Assembly (NCBI GenBank): GCA_030562195.1
Contig: JAUJPP010000007.1
Coordinates: 2,480,001-2,544,000 of the forward strand
DNA length: 64,000 bases
Source: Nipponacmea schrenckii
Taxonomy: Eukaryota > Mollusca > Gastropoda > Lottiidae
Direction: 5' to 3'
The notes under the pieces are model-generated. The model was not told the DNA's origin. It saw only the letters and a list, made by a program, of their open reading frames with translations, and ran no database searches. The translations under genes and the position numbers were made by a program. Every line of letters starts with the position of its first letter. The first letter of the stretch is position 1. This document shows positions 34,551 through 46,205 of the stretch, in pieces.

Positions 34551-34696
34551 AGTTGGCACATATTCAAATTTATTAACCTTTACCTTGATTATCTGTTATC
34601 TTGCAATCATTGTAAACTTTGTCTGCCATCATGCATTCCAAAAGAAGGTAATAAGTCTTGCTCCTATTGTACTCAATATTTCTTGTTATAATTTAG

Positions 34697-35097
34697 ATGC
34701 ATGTAATGTATGCCAGAAAGATCATGAATTACACGGAGAAAAACTTCATGTCATAGAATATCAGAAATGTCTTGGTGTTTTGGGCGGAATTGAAGATCCT
34801 GATTCATTTATTCCACCAGAACCTCAACCAATAAAGTTAAGTGATGTAGAAGAAGAAAAGCTGAACTTCATTTATAAGACAGCAGAAAATCAAAATGCGT
34901 TTGAATATAAAATGCAAGAATTTGACACAGTGGTGGACTGGAATAAAGAGACGAAAATAATTGAATTAAAACTAAATTTACCCTCTAATGTTCATAAAGG
35001 AAGGAAACGAGCAAGGGAATGGATGAAAAACCATCAGTCATATTTCAAAGATTATATGGATACTATTGAATATCAAGAATTCAAACCGATATCTGAG
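34697..35097 (+). CDS. PARP14-like gene, exon 10: RRM 7 end and KH-like region
   Basis: 401 bp; starts phase 1 after ATAATTTAG, ends phase 0 at GAG before GTAAAA. Opens with KDHELHGEKLHVIEY (end of RRM 7). A region with LSDVEEEKLNFIYKTAENQN and LKLNLPSNVHKGRKRAREWM matches the layout after the RRMs in PARP14, where KH-like modules begin. The frame stays open 38 bases past the donor and then stops, so splicing is needed. Confidence 0.75.
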
Positions 35098-35139
35098 GTA
35101 AAAAAAATTGCTTTCAAAATGTCTTTTCATTCTTAACGT

Positions 35140-35480
35140 CTCACTGTGCTGAGACTGCAATAGTAACAGTAACTACAGTATTTCACATTCCTAGACCTTT
35201 TGTAGATATAAATTGGAACATTTTTTGCAAGGTGATATTTTAACATTGCAATTTGTGCAAAAAGTAGAAAAATGGCTCTTGAAGTCTTTTCTTTTTCTAT
35301 CGATTTATACCTATTAATTCTGAACTTGTAGCACTAGAAAAAATTTCTAAAATTAGTAGCACATTTTTTTAACTTATTTTTTATGATCTGAAAGTTTGGA
35401 TGTAAAGACAGACTAAGAAAGTGCACAAAATTAAATAGACAAAATTTGTGCATCACTTCAAGTTTACACAGGAAAATGAT
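35140..35480 (+). mobile_element. GGGACTTTG-family fragment (head-proximal part)
   Basis: Matches copy 2 after its T-run: CTGCAATAGTAACAG, then GATATAAATTGGAACATTTT, GTGCAAAAAG and ATGGCTC. Head hairpin and tail are missing; P6 starts at its end. Confidence 0.5.
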
Positions 35481-37690
35481 TTTTATACGCCAACATGAAT
35501 ATGTGGACGTATATTGTCGTCACCCCTGTCCGTCGGTCCGTTGGTCTGTCAGTCTGTCAACATTTGTTGTAGACACTGTAGAAGCTACAATTTGATGAGG
35601 ATTTTAATGAAACTTGGTGGGAGTTTTGTAATTAATAAGACGGCGGTCAAGTTCGATTTTGATGATTTTTTTATGAATTTTTTTGAGTTATTGCCTCTGG
35701 CTCTATATTTGTTGTAGACACAATAGAAGCTACAATTTTCAATGGATTTTAATGAAACTTAGTGTGAGCATTAGAATTGATAAGACCGCGATCAAGTTCG
35801 AATTTGACAATTTTTCAATGAACATTTTTTGACTTAGTAAAATCGCATCGCATGTGGGTACAAGAAAAGCTACTATGGATTTTGATGAAACTTGGTTTCA
35901 GTATTAGAATTGATAGAACAGTGCTCTAGTTTGAATGTGAAGGTATTTTGATGAACAGTTTATGAGTTGTTACACTTGACTTAGTAGAATCGCGTCCAAA
36001 TTTTATTGTGAATGCAATAGAAGCTACAATTTTCATTGGATTTTAATGAAACTTGGCATGAGCATTGGAATTGTTAATTGGCAGTCAAATTCGGATTTGA
36101 CAATTTTTCGATGAAAGTTTTTGTAGTTATTGCCCTTTACTTAGTAAAATTGCATCAAAATTTTATTGTGGGTGCAATAGAAGCTACAATTTTCAATGGA
36201 TTTTAATGTAACTTGGTGTGAGCATTGGAATTGATAAGACAGTAGTCAAGTATGAATTTGAAGATTTTTCAGATGGCTGGTTAGCGAGTGATTGCTCATG
36301 ACTTAGTACAACTGCGTCAAAATTTTATTGTGGGTACAATAAAAGCTACAATTTTCAATGGATTTTAATGTAACTTGGTGTGAGCATTGAAATTGATAAG
36401 ACAGCAGTCAGGTTTGAATTTGACACTTCTTAAATGAATAGTTTTTATACGCCCACACATAAATGTGGGCGTATATTGTAGTCGCCCCTGTCTGTTGTGA
36501 ACACGATTAAGAGTGTGTTTCTTGATGAAATTTGGTGTGATTGCTTGTTATTACTTAAGGATGAAGCCTATTGAAAATCAGACAAATCGAAAAATAAATT
36601 GATGAGTTATTGCCCTTGTTCTTGAAAACACATTCATTTTGCGTTCAAAAATGTGTTGTAGACAGGATAGAGAGATGGTTTCTGGATGGATTTTGACCAA
36701 TTTCGGTGTGTGTGTGTTTGTAATCATCCAAGGATGAAGCCTGTCTGTCCGTCTGTCTGTCCGTCTGCCTGTCCACAATTGTTGTGAACACGATAGAGAC
36801 CACATTTCTTGATGGATTTTAATGAAACTTGGAATGAGTCTTTGTAATGACCCAAGGATGAAGCCTATCGAAAATGAAACCAATCGAAAAATATTTACTA
36901 TGAGTTATTGCCCTTGTCCTAAAATACCTTGTGAACACGATAGGGAGCCAGAGTCTTGATGGAATTTTATGAAACTTGGTGTGAGTGTTTGTTATAACTC
37001 GAGGATAGACTAATCAAAAAATATTTATTGAGTTATTGCCCTTGTTCTTTAAATTGTGTTCACTTTATCAGCCTCTGATTCTTTGTAGACTTGATAGAGA
37101 TCTGGTTTCTTGATAGATTATGACAAAGCATGATTTGAGCCTTTTACATTTAAAATATTGTATTTACTGATACCTCTTGTCCACCGCCCGAATAACTAAG
37201 GCTGCCAATGGTGGGCGTATCACGATGGGCCATCGCTATTTTTGTGTTTTTGCCATTGATTTAGTAAAATCATGTTAAAATTTTATTGTTTGTACTATAG
37301 AAGCTACAATTTTCGATGGATTTTGATAGTCAAGTTTGAAATTGACGATTTATCAATGACTAGTTTTTGAGTTAGTCAAATCACGTCATGATATTTATTG
37401 TGAATGTAATAGAAGCTTCAATATTTATGATTTAATTGAAACTTTTTGAGAGCATTGGCATTTATAAGACGGCAGTCAGGTTTGAATTTGCTGAGTTATT
37501 GCCCTTGTAAACTCATGTCAAATTTGTTTTGTGGCAATATTAAATGGATTTTGGTGAAACTTGGTGCAAGCATTGGTATTGAGATAATTTTCAATGAATG
37601 TTTTTTGAGTTATTGCCAAATTTATTATTTCAAATTCAATGCTGCCAGTGGGCGTGTGTTACCTTGCCTGGCAAACTATCTTTGAAATAG
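35481..37690 (+). mobile_element. Pearl-like element P6 with P7 nested inside
   Basis: P6: head TTTTTATACGCCAACATGAA (35480-), a GTCCGTCGGTCC stretch, and core units with GCTACAATTTTCAATGGATT, ending at 37680 with CTTGCCTGGCAAACTATC. P7 (about 36439-37243) interrupts it. P7 has its own head ATACGCCCACACATAAATGT, GTCTGTCCGTCTG run and tail GTGGGCGTAT with hairpin CGATGG-G-CCATCG (37223-37235) and CTATT. Confidence 0.7.
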
Positions 37691-37785
37691 AATTACTGTA
37701 GAACCTGTTTTCAGAGACCACTCAATATAATATTCAAGAACGGTTGCTGAATGAAGGTGGTCTGTTATGAGAGGAAGACCATTTT
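37691..37785. other. Short spacer with GACCAC motifs
   Basis: TAGAACCTGTTTTCAGAGAC and GGTGGTCTG phrases resemble ends of another TIR repeat; not resolved. Confidence 0.25.
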
Positions 37786-37978
37786 GTTATACGACCACAT
37801 AAATATGTGGACATTTTATATTGTTTTCACTTTGGTCCATCAACATTTGTTGTAGACACTATAGAAGCTACAATGCTCTAAAGATTGTAATGAAACTTGG
37901 TATGAGCTTTAGAATTGATAAGATGACGGTCAAGTTTGATTTTTATACATTTCATGTGGGGCGTATATTGTGATCAAC

Positions 37979-38034
<56 letters not shown>

Positions 38035-40290
38035 CGTCCGTCCGTCCGTCCGTCCGTCCGTCCGTCCGTCTTTCTGTCTGTCCGTCTTTCTGTCTGTCCA
38101 CATTTGCTTGTGCTCACTCTACAGAGGAACTGTATTGATTTTGGTGATGATCAGATAATTTTTAGCGGGGATACAGTGTCCGACTTAGCGCGATTTCGAA
38201 AAAATGTGAGTAACTTTGCTTGTGCTCACTCTACAGACAACAGTTTTAGTTGGATTTTAATAATTTTTGATATCTGAGTTCATGGCATCACAAAGAGGAA
38301 CTGTATTGATTTTGGTGATGATCGGATAATTTTAGCAGAAATACAGTGTCCGACTTAGCGGAATTTCGTAAAAATGAGAATAGCTGTCTTGTGCTCACTC
38401 TACAAACTACAGTTTTGATTGCATTTTATTAAGTACTCTACTAAAGTGACAATTTTGATTCATATTTAGTACACCTATGAATTTTTGCCCATTATCTGAT
38501 AAGCCTGAGGAGGGCGTATCTGCACGCTTTGCGTGCCTATGTTGAAGATTTTTCAATGAACAGTTTTTGAGTTATTGCTTCTGTCTGTATATTTGTTGTA
38601 GACACAAAAGAAGCTACAATTTTCAATTGATTTGTATAAAACTTAGTGTGAACATTAGAATTGATAAGACGGCAAGTCTAGTACAATTTTGATGATTTTT
38701 CCAGGTACATCAGGTCAAAATTTATTGTTGATGCAATAGAAGCTAAAATTTTCAATGAATTTGAATGAAACTTGGTATGAGCATTGGAAATGATAAGGCT
38801 GTGGTCAGGTTTTGAAATTTGAAGATAGTTTTTGAGTTATTGCCCCTGCCTCTATATTTGTTGTAGACACAACAGAAGCTAAAACTTTCAATGGATTTTA
38901 ATGAAACTTGTTGTGAGCATTAAAATTGATAAGACGGCGGTCAAATTCGAATTTGAAGATTTTTCGATGAACGGTGTTTGAGTTATTGCCCTTGACTTAG
39001 ATATTTTATTTTAGTTATGGACCTTGATTTACTAAGATTGTGTCAAAATTTTATTGTGGGTGCAATAGAAGCTACAATTTTCAATGGATTTTGATGAAAT
39101 TTGGTGTGAGCATTAGAATTGATAAGAAGGCTGTCAATTTTGAATTTAATGCAATAGAAGCTAAAATTTTCAATGAATTTGAATGAAACTTGGTATGAGC
39201 ATTTGAAATGATACAGCTGTGGTCAGGTTTTGAAATTTGATGATAGTTTTTGAGTTATTGCCCCTGCCTCTATATTTGTTGTAGACACAATAGAAGCTAA
39301 AATTTTCAATGGATTTTAATGAAACTTGGTGTGAGCATTGGAATTGATAAGACGGCGGCAAGTTCGAATTTGAAGATTTTTCGATGAACGGTGTTTGAGT
39401 CCAAATTTTATTGTGGTTACAATAAGCTTTAATTTTCAAAGGATTTTGATGGAACTTTGTGTAAGCATCAGAATTGAGTCAAGTTTGGACCTTGATTTAA
39501 AATGTAATAAGATTGTGTCAAAATTTTATTGTGGGTGCAATAGAATCTACAATTTTCAATGGATTTTGATGAAATTTGGTGTGAGCATTAGAATTGATAA
39601 GACGGCTGTCTATTTCGAATTTAATGATTTTTTTTATGAACAGTTTTTGAGTTATTACCCTTGACGTAGTAAAATTGCGTCCAAATTTTATTGTGGTTGC
39701 AATAAGCTTTAATTTTCAAAGGATTTTGATGGAACTTTGTGTAAGCATCAGAATTGAGTCAAGTTTTAATTTGATGACTTTTATAAACAAATGATTTTTG
39801 AGTTATTGCCCCTGACTTAGTAAAATTGCATCAGAAATTTTTGTGGATGAAAAAGAAGCTTCAATTTTTTAATAGATTTGATGAAACTTGGTATGAGTAT
39901 TGAAAAAGATAAGATGGTGGTCAAGTTTGAATTTGACGGTTTTTCCATTTTCCTTTTTTTGAGTCTATGCCCTTGACTGAATATTCAGTGAATGTTTTTT
40001 GAGTTATTGCTCAATTTATTATTCAAATTCAATGCTGCCAGTGGGGGCGTATGTTACCTTGCTCGGCAAGCTATCTTTGAGTTATTGCCCTTGACTTAGT
40101 AAAATTGCATCTAAATGGTATTGTGGGTTCATAGAAGCTGCAGGTTTCAAAGGATTTTGATGAAATTACATGCAAACAATGGCTTTGAAAAACATTTTCA
40201 ATGAACGTTTTTTTGAGTTATTTCCCTATTTATTATTCAAATTCAATGCTGCCAGTGGGCGTATATTACCTTGCGTGGCAAGCTATCTTT
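37786..40290 (+). mobile_element. Pearl-like element P8 with P9 nested inside
   Basis: P8: decayed head ATACGACCACATAAATATG (37791-), and core units from 38545 on. Tails are at 40041-40075 (GTGGGGGCGTAT, CTTGC-TCG-GCAAG, CTATC) and 40256-40287 (GTGGGCGTAT, CTTGC-GTG-GCAAG, CTATC), so more than one copy is merged. P9 (about 37940-38545) carries a long GTCT/GTCC microsatellite (37976-38100) and a different core (GTGCTCACTCTACAGA). Its tail hairpin is GCACGC-TTT-GCGTGC (38522-38536) with CTAT. Confidence 0.65.
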
Positions 40291-41377
40291 TTGCCATTTT
40301 AGATATGATAGGATTTTACTTTTACTCATTCATGTGTAGTTGGGTTTTTACCGCTTTTACGTGCTGTCTCTGAACTATTGAACCGAAGGGATATCCAATT
40401 CTGTCGTATTTTTTTTTTCAAGTTTTAACGGAAACTAGCATTTTCAGTGTCAAAATTCTTTACCGTAAATCAATAAAATTTCATTCTTTACTTGTATTTT
40501 AATTGCTGGTAACACTCTTTAAACCATTTTTACCTGATAATATTTTTATAACAACATATGGTATACTATACTTTTGTTTTCTGATAAATTTTACGGTAGC
40601 CATAATTTTTCTACAGTTCTTTATAATAATCATCAATATGGTGAAATCTATAAATATTAATCGGCAACAACCTCTAAATATAGCAAGAATTTGGTTTCTG
40701 ATATTCATTCCAGCCCATTTATAACTGTCAAAACAAAAAGCTCTATCTACTTCGGATTAATCAATTGCCACAAAATTTACTCAAAATCACCCTTTTAAGT
40801 GAATAACAACACATGCTACAGCAGTCACAAGCCGGAAAATTGTTATTTTCGGAAGGCTGTGAAACTGGAAGTATACATTGGACATCACATATGAGAATAT
40901 CGGTAGATAGCCAAGTCCCGACCCAAAAAAGGCTAAATAAGAATTTAATCTGGATGTGCCACTTCTATCTGAATCAAATACAGAATTATATTCATAACAC
41001 AAATTGAAGCTTTTTCATCTAATAAAGATATACATACAGTATATCCTGCTCACACGACCACCTTTATTAAGGGTCCACCGTCAATAAGCAACCACAATAA
41101 AGTCCCCCCTACGAGTTTTCAATGTAATTAACAACTGATAAGCGACCACAATCATTACGCGACCACCGACCATGTACACTCCCAAGAAATCAAACTTACT
41201 CGATTAAGCGACCAATACACTTCTGATTATCTCCCTTAACGAAAATCATGTTCACGTGTCAGTGAGATTCAATGAGATTATCGCTAATTAGTAATTTGAT
41301 AATCTTCTACAGATTAATTTTATAGCTTGTTGCTGATAAATATTGATTGATAGATCTTATAGTATTGACGATCATTA
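40291..41377. other. No recognised gene; inverted-repeat arm and GACCAC-rich stretch
   Basis: 40483-40610 is the left arm of an inverted repeat with 43470-43597. 41050-41215 repeats AAGCGACCAC phrases and may be part of a TIR element. ORFs here are spurious. Confidence 0.35.
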
Positions 41378-43440
41378 TTGTGGGACTTTGCTGAAAGCAA
41401 AGTCCCAGTTTGTTTTCGAAATGTCTCGATTTTTCCACACCTTCCTGCTCCTTAAACTACAGTAGTTGCAGCAACCATTCAAATTTCCTAGACCTTCTGT
41501 AGTGGCAAAAAAGTTAATGAATATAAATTGGAACAATTTTGCAAAACCAGAAGTGCAACAGTGCAACATTTGCAAAAAACAGTTTTTCGGCTCTAGAAGG
41601 CGCAATTTTGGCCCGATTTTCATCGGGTTTTCATTTTCAGAATCTACATACAATATCCAATAGGATAGCAGTTAAAAAAATTCGAATTTCGAAAATTCGC
41701 AGCAGACAATCTTTTGCCGTATTTTCGAAATTTTTTACCATTTTTTAAATTTCTGTCCGATTAAGTTCCAATTTTAGGTGCTAAGAGAGACTATAAATCT
41801 GAACAAAATGACAATGTCAAATATTTTGCGTCACTTCCGGTTTAAGCTCAAAAAGGGTTCAAAGTTGAAATCTCTGATTTTCGGTCTACTTCCGGTCTAA
41901 TTGTCACGGGTCATTGAAACTTGTGTTGAACAATATCTTTTTAAAAAAACTGGCCGATTTAAAAAAAAAATCCAGACCGGAAGTAAAACTTTGGCCGCCA
42001 TCTTGAAATGTCACTTTTTTGTAAAACTCAAAATGGGGCCTCTGCGGTAAGAGCGATTTGTGTGATGTTTATATTTCTGGAAAGCTTAGTCGATTGCGAT
42101 CAAAATGTTGGAAATCGATTTTTGAATTTTGCTTTTGCTTTTTTGCAACATACGGTTGAATTTTTTCGAAGTTTGGGGGCTTATTTCTCGTGACCTTGAC
42201 CTTTGACGACCTTGACCTTTAGTAGGTCAAAGGTCATTGACCTTGGCTATCAGTTGATACTTTGAACTTTGACCTCCGACGTCTACTTCCGGTTTTATAG
42301 CTGCCCGAAAACAGCAAAATTCGCAACTTTGGGCTGCTCTAGAGCGTGACCTAATTAATTTAGAGTGTTAATTTTTTCAGATTCTTAGATTAATTTTTGT
42401 CCTCTTTCCAACGATATATAACAAAAGTTTGTAAAATGAAAATTGAAGTTTTTGATTTTTGCAAAGAAAAGTACATTTTGCCGTATTTTCGCTTGCTTGA
42501 AATGTATGTGTGTATATCTCGTGATCTATTAGCTGTACAAGCTTCAAATTTTTACTGTTAATATACATTTTGAATATGATTAGATTCCCCTCCAAAAAAA
42601 ACGAGATGGGCGTGGCACATCCGGGTGAACTTCAAATTTACCATTTATATCGGTCAGCGAATTAAGGCTGCAGTAAATTACGTTTTTCAAAAAAGTACCT
42701 TGCATACATATATCTCATTACTTTGGCCAGTTTATCCCAAAAAATCAAATGTTTCTGCCTGTTTGTTGCAATTTTGCGACATTTGCAAAAAATCAGTTTT
42801 TTTTTAGTTTGGGGGCTTATTTCTAGTGACTTTGACCTTTGGTGACCTTGACCTTTACAAGGTCATTGGTCACTGACTTTAGCTATCAGTTGACAATTTG
42901 GCATTAGACTTCTGACGTCTATTTCCGGTTTTATAGCTGCTCGAAAGCAGCAAAATTTGCAACGTTGGACTGCTCTAGAGCGTGACCTAATTAATTTAGA
43001 GGGTTATTTTTTTCACATTCCGAAGGCGCCTTTTGTCCTCTTTCCAGCGATGCACAACAAAAGTTTTTAAAATAAAAATTTAATTTTGGACTTTTAAAAT
43101 TAAAGTACATTTTGCTTTTTTGAAACGTATTTGTGTATATCTCGTGATCTATTAGATGTACAAGCTTCAAATTTGTACCATGAATATATATTTTGTATGA
43201 GATTAGATTTACGCAAAAGTAAATTAGATGGGCGTGGCACATACGGGTAAACTTCCAATTTACCAGTTATATCGGTCAGCGCTTTACATCTGTAGGAAAT
43301 AACATTTTTCCAAAAAATTCTTTGCACACAGATACCTCGTTGCTTTGGCCAGTTTCTCCCAGAAAATCAGATGTTTCGGCCTGTTTGTTGCAATTTTGCA
43401 ACGTTAGCAAAGTCCCACTCTGTGCCACGTGTGGCTCTAG
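41378..43440 (+). mobile_element. Helitron-like element, 'GGGACTTTG' family, copy 3 (complete, long)
   Basis: Head hairpin 41381-41407 (TGGGACTTTGCT, GAA, AGCAAAGTCCCA), followed by AGTTTGTTTTCG. Tail: ACGTTAGCAAAGTCCCAC, hairpin GCCAC-GT-GTGGC (43424-43435), TCTAG end at 43440 before TTATTATTATT. At 2063 bp it is longer than copy 2. The tail-side module (GATGGGCGTGGCACATCCGG ... CTTTGGCCAGTTT) is present twice, at about 42600-42790 and 43225-43400. No protein. Confidence 0.75.
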
Positions 43441-43469
43441 TTATTATTATTATTCCCAATTTTGTTTTG

Positions 43470-43597
43470 GTTAAAATTTAGACTACTGTAAAATTTATCA
43501 GAAAGCAATGTAGAGTGTACCTGATGTGGTTATAAAAATATTATCGGGTGAAAATGTATTAACTTGTGTTACTGGCAATTAAAATACAAGTAAAGAA
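43470..43597. repeat. Right arm of a ~130-bp inverted repeat
   Basis: Reverse-complement match to 40483-40610 (CTTTACTTGTATTTTAATTG, CGATAATATTTTTATAAC, GATAAATTTTAC). It lies directly between Helitron-like copies 3 and 4. Confidence 0.6.
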
Positions 43598-46199
43598 CTA
43601 GAGCCACTTGTGGCACAGAGTGGGACTTTGCTTACGTCGCAAATTGCAACAAACAGACAGAAACATCTGATTTTCTGGGATAAACTGGCCAAAGCAATAT
43701 GGTATCTGTGTGCGAGGTATTTTTTTAAAAGATAGCAATGCGATGCATTGAAATATGTCCAAATGGCAGGCATACTACAAATACATATGTTAAAGATTTT
43801 TCTACGTTTAACGATATATCTCGGTTAAAAGTATCCTACAACACAAAAATCAGATCAGATCAACTTTAAGTCCCCAATAACCCACATGCCAAATATTTTA
43901 ATGACACCATATCTAACAAACGTTACAGAAATAACATAATGGCGATTAGCAGTAAGTCATGCTAGTTTACTGGAAAATTTATCGCAGGAATTATTGATTG
44001 ATACACGACTTTCACAAAAGGTTTGCTTCTATTATAAAAGATACATTCACAATTTCAAGCCGGTCGTCGGCAGATGTCAAGTGTTCTGAAGTGAAAACTA
44101 AATAAAACTTACATGTAGGTCTACAAAAGCCAACGTTTACAAGCGATATCTGATTTAAGCTATTGATATCGGGACGAATCAAATAAATTTTAGCAAGATA
44201 AAACCTTTATTAGGCCTACCAGTATTTAAATATTTTGTTGATATGAGGATATGGCCCTCCAACATAATGTAGGGTAGGACATCCATTTCAGAATTTGACC
44301 TACTTAATTGGAGATTTTCTTTGGAAAGTCAGTCGAGAAGACTGTCGTCAACATATTGACTCAACTCACTATTTTACATGTCATAATAACATTGTTTGAC
44401 GAATGCAATGCATACTTTGATAAAATAATAACACAAACAACACAAACCTTCGGGAAATATAAAAAGAAAGAAATTTAAGCTGTAGAAGTGACAAGATCGA
44501 CATAATTTATTAAATTTTAGACTCGACAATCCAGTCCTTCTGATATCTATGTAATAGTAATTAGTCTGGGTGACAGAGACTACAATTCGCGGGTTTATTG
44601 AATTCACGCGTTCGGATTGGTTGTGACGTCGAAAAATGGGAGGTCTGTCGAATTGTCAATATTGTCGACTGGAAAATAAGTACAAGACTGTTACCCTGAA
44701 GTTTTATGCTATATCTCGGCAAAAAATTGTCCGATCAGCACCAAAATCAATAGGGATCCTCTTTGTAATGTTATTAACCCATATAACAAAAATAAAAAAG
44801 ATCTATTGAGAATTGTAGACTGTAGAGTGAGTACAAGAAAAATGTGAACAGACACACAGACACACACACAGACAGACAGACAGGGGTGATCACAATATAC
44901 GACCAAATTACATTTTGGGCGTATAAAAACGTTATTTCCTACAAACGTAATACGCTGACCCATATATATGGAAAACTGAAAATTTACCCGGATGTGCCAC
45001 GCCCATCTAATTCTTTTCAGTGTAAATCTAATCACATTTAAAATGTATATTCACAGTACAAATTTGAAGTTTGTACATCCAATAGATCACGAAATATACA
45101 CACATACTTTTCAAAAAAACGTAAATACGGCAAAATGTACTTATATTTTCAAAAATCAAAAATTTCAATTTTCATTTTAAAAACTTTTGTTATACATCGT
45201 TGGAAAGAGGACAAAAAGCACCTTAAGAATCTTAAAGCTGCTCTAGAGCAGTCCAAAGTTACGAATTTTGCTGTTTTCGGGCAGCTATAAAACCGGAAGT
45301 TGTTGTCGGAGGTCAAAGGTCAAAGTATCAACTGATAGTCAAGGTCAATGACCTTTGACCTTCCAAAGGTCAAAGTCACCAAAGGTCAAGGTCACGAGAA
45401 ATAAGCCTCCAAACTTCGAAAAAGTCAACCCGATGTTGCAAAAATGCAAAAGCAAAATTCAAAAATCGGCTCCCACAGTTTTTTTCGTAATCGACTGAAG
45501 CTACAAGAATTGTAAACATCACGGAAATGAGACATAACCCTGAGGCCCCATTTTGAGTTTTTCAAAAAAGTAACATTTCAAGATGGCGGCCAAAGTTTCA
45601 CTTCCAGTCCGGATTTTTTCTTCTTCGTTTTTTTGTCTTCTAATTTAATTAAGATTGACATAAATTTTGTTCCGATACATCAATTACAACACAAGTAGGT
45701 CAACCGGAAGTTTAAACCCTTTTTACGTTGAAACAGGAAATGAAGCAAAAATTTTGACTCTGCCAATGTTTTTAAATTCATGACACTTGAAGGCACCCAA
45801 ATTTTCAGATCAATCGGTCTTAAAATAGCAAAGTTGCAAAAAAGTGCAAAATACGCCAAAAAAATGTGTGCTATGAATTTTCGAATTTCGAATTTTTTCA
45901 ACTGCTATCTTGTTGGAAACTAGTTCAAGTTTTTAAAAATGCAAACCCGAAGAAAATCGATCAAAAATTGCGACATCTAGAGCCATTTTGCTACTTTTAA
46001 GGTTTCTTGCAATGTGCAAATATCAGCTGTGCAAAAATGTTCCAATTTATATTCATTAGAAACGTTGCCACTACAGAAGGTTTGTTGTGAAATTGCTGCA
46101 ACTGTTGCAGCCTAGGCTGTGTGAGGTGTGTAAATTTCGAAAAAAAAAAGAAAAGACATTTGGAAAACAAACTTGGACTTTGCGTTAGCAAAGTCCCAC
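43598..46199 (-). mobile_element. Helitron-like element, 'GGGACTTTG' family, copy 4, interrupted by P10
   Basis: Minus orientation. The tail is at 43598-43730 (rc: GCCAC-AA-GTGGC, TCTAG). The body resumes at 44930 (CGTTATTTCCTACAAACG) and runs to the head hairpin at 46174-46199 (TGGACTTTGC, GTTA, GCAAAGTCCCA). The body is similar to copy 2 throughout, so the interruption is a clean insertion by another element. Confidence 0.75.
43731..44929 (-). mobile_element. Pearl-like element P10 inside Helitron-like copy 4
   Basis: Minus orientation. Head at 44898-44929 (rc: TTTTTATACGCCC), then a GTCTGTGTGTG microsatellite (44840-44884) and one core unit with GTACTCACTCTACAG. The tail at 43731-43750 is rc hairpin CAATGC-ATC-GCATTG then CTATC. 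It splits copy 4 with no target duplication visible. Confidence 0.7.
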
Positions 46200-46205
46200 A
46201 ATGAT

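Noticed and set aside
37936..38277. ORF with Leu-Ser-Val-Cys repeats
   Set aside because: Translation of the GTCT/GTCC microsatellite in a pearl-like element.
44709..45180. ORFs on both strands near 45 kb
   Set aside because: They lie in the P10 head and in Helitron-like copy 4, matching the same repeat sequence at 15.1-15.5 kb.
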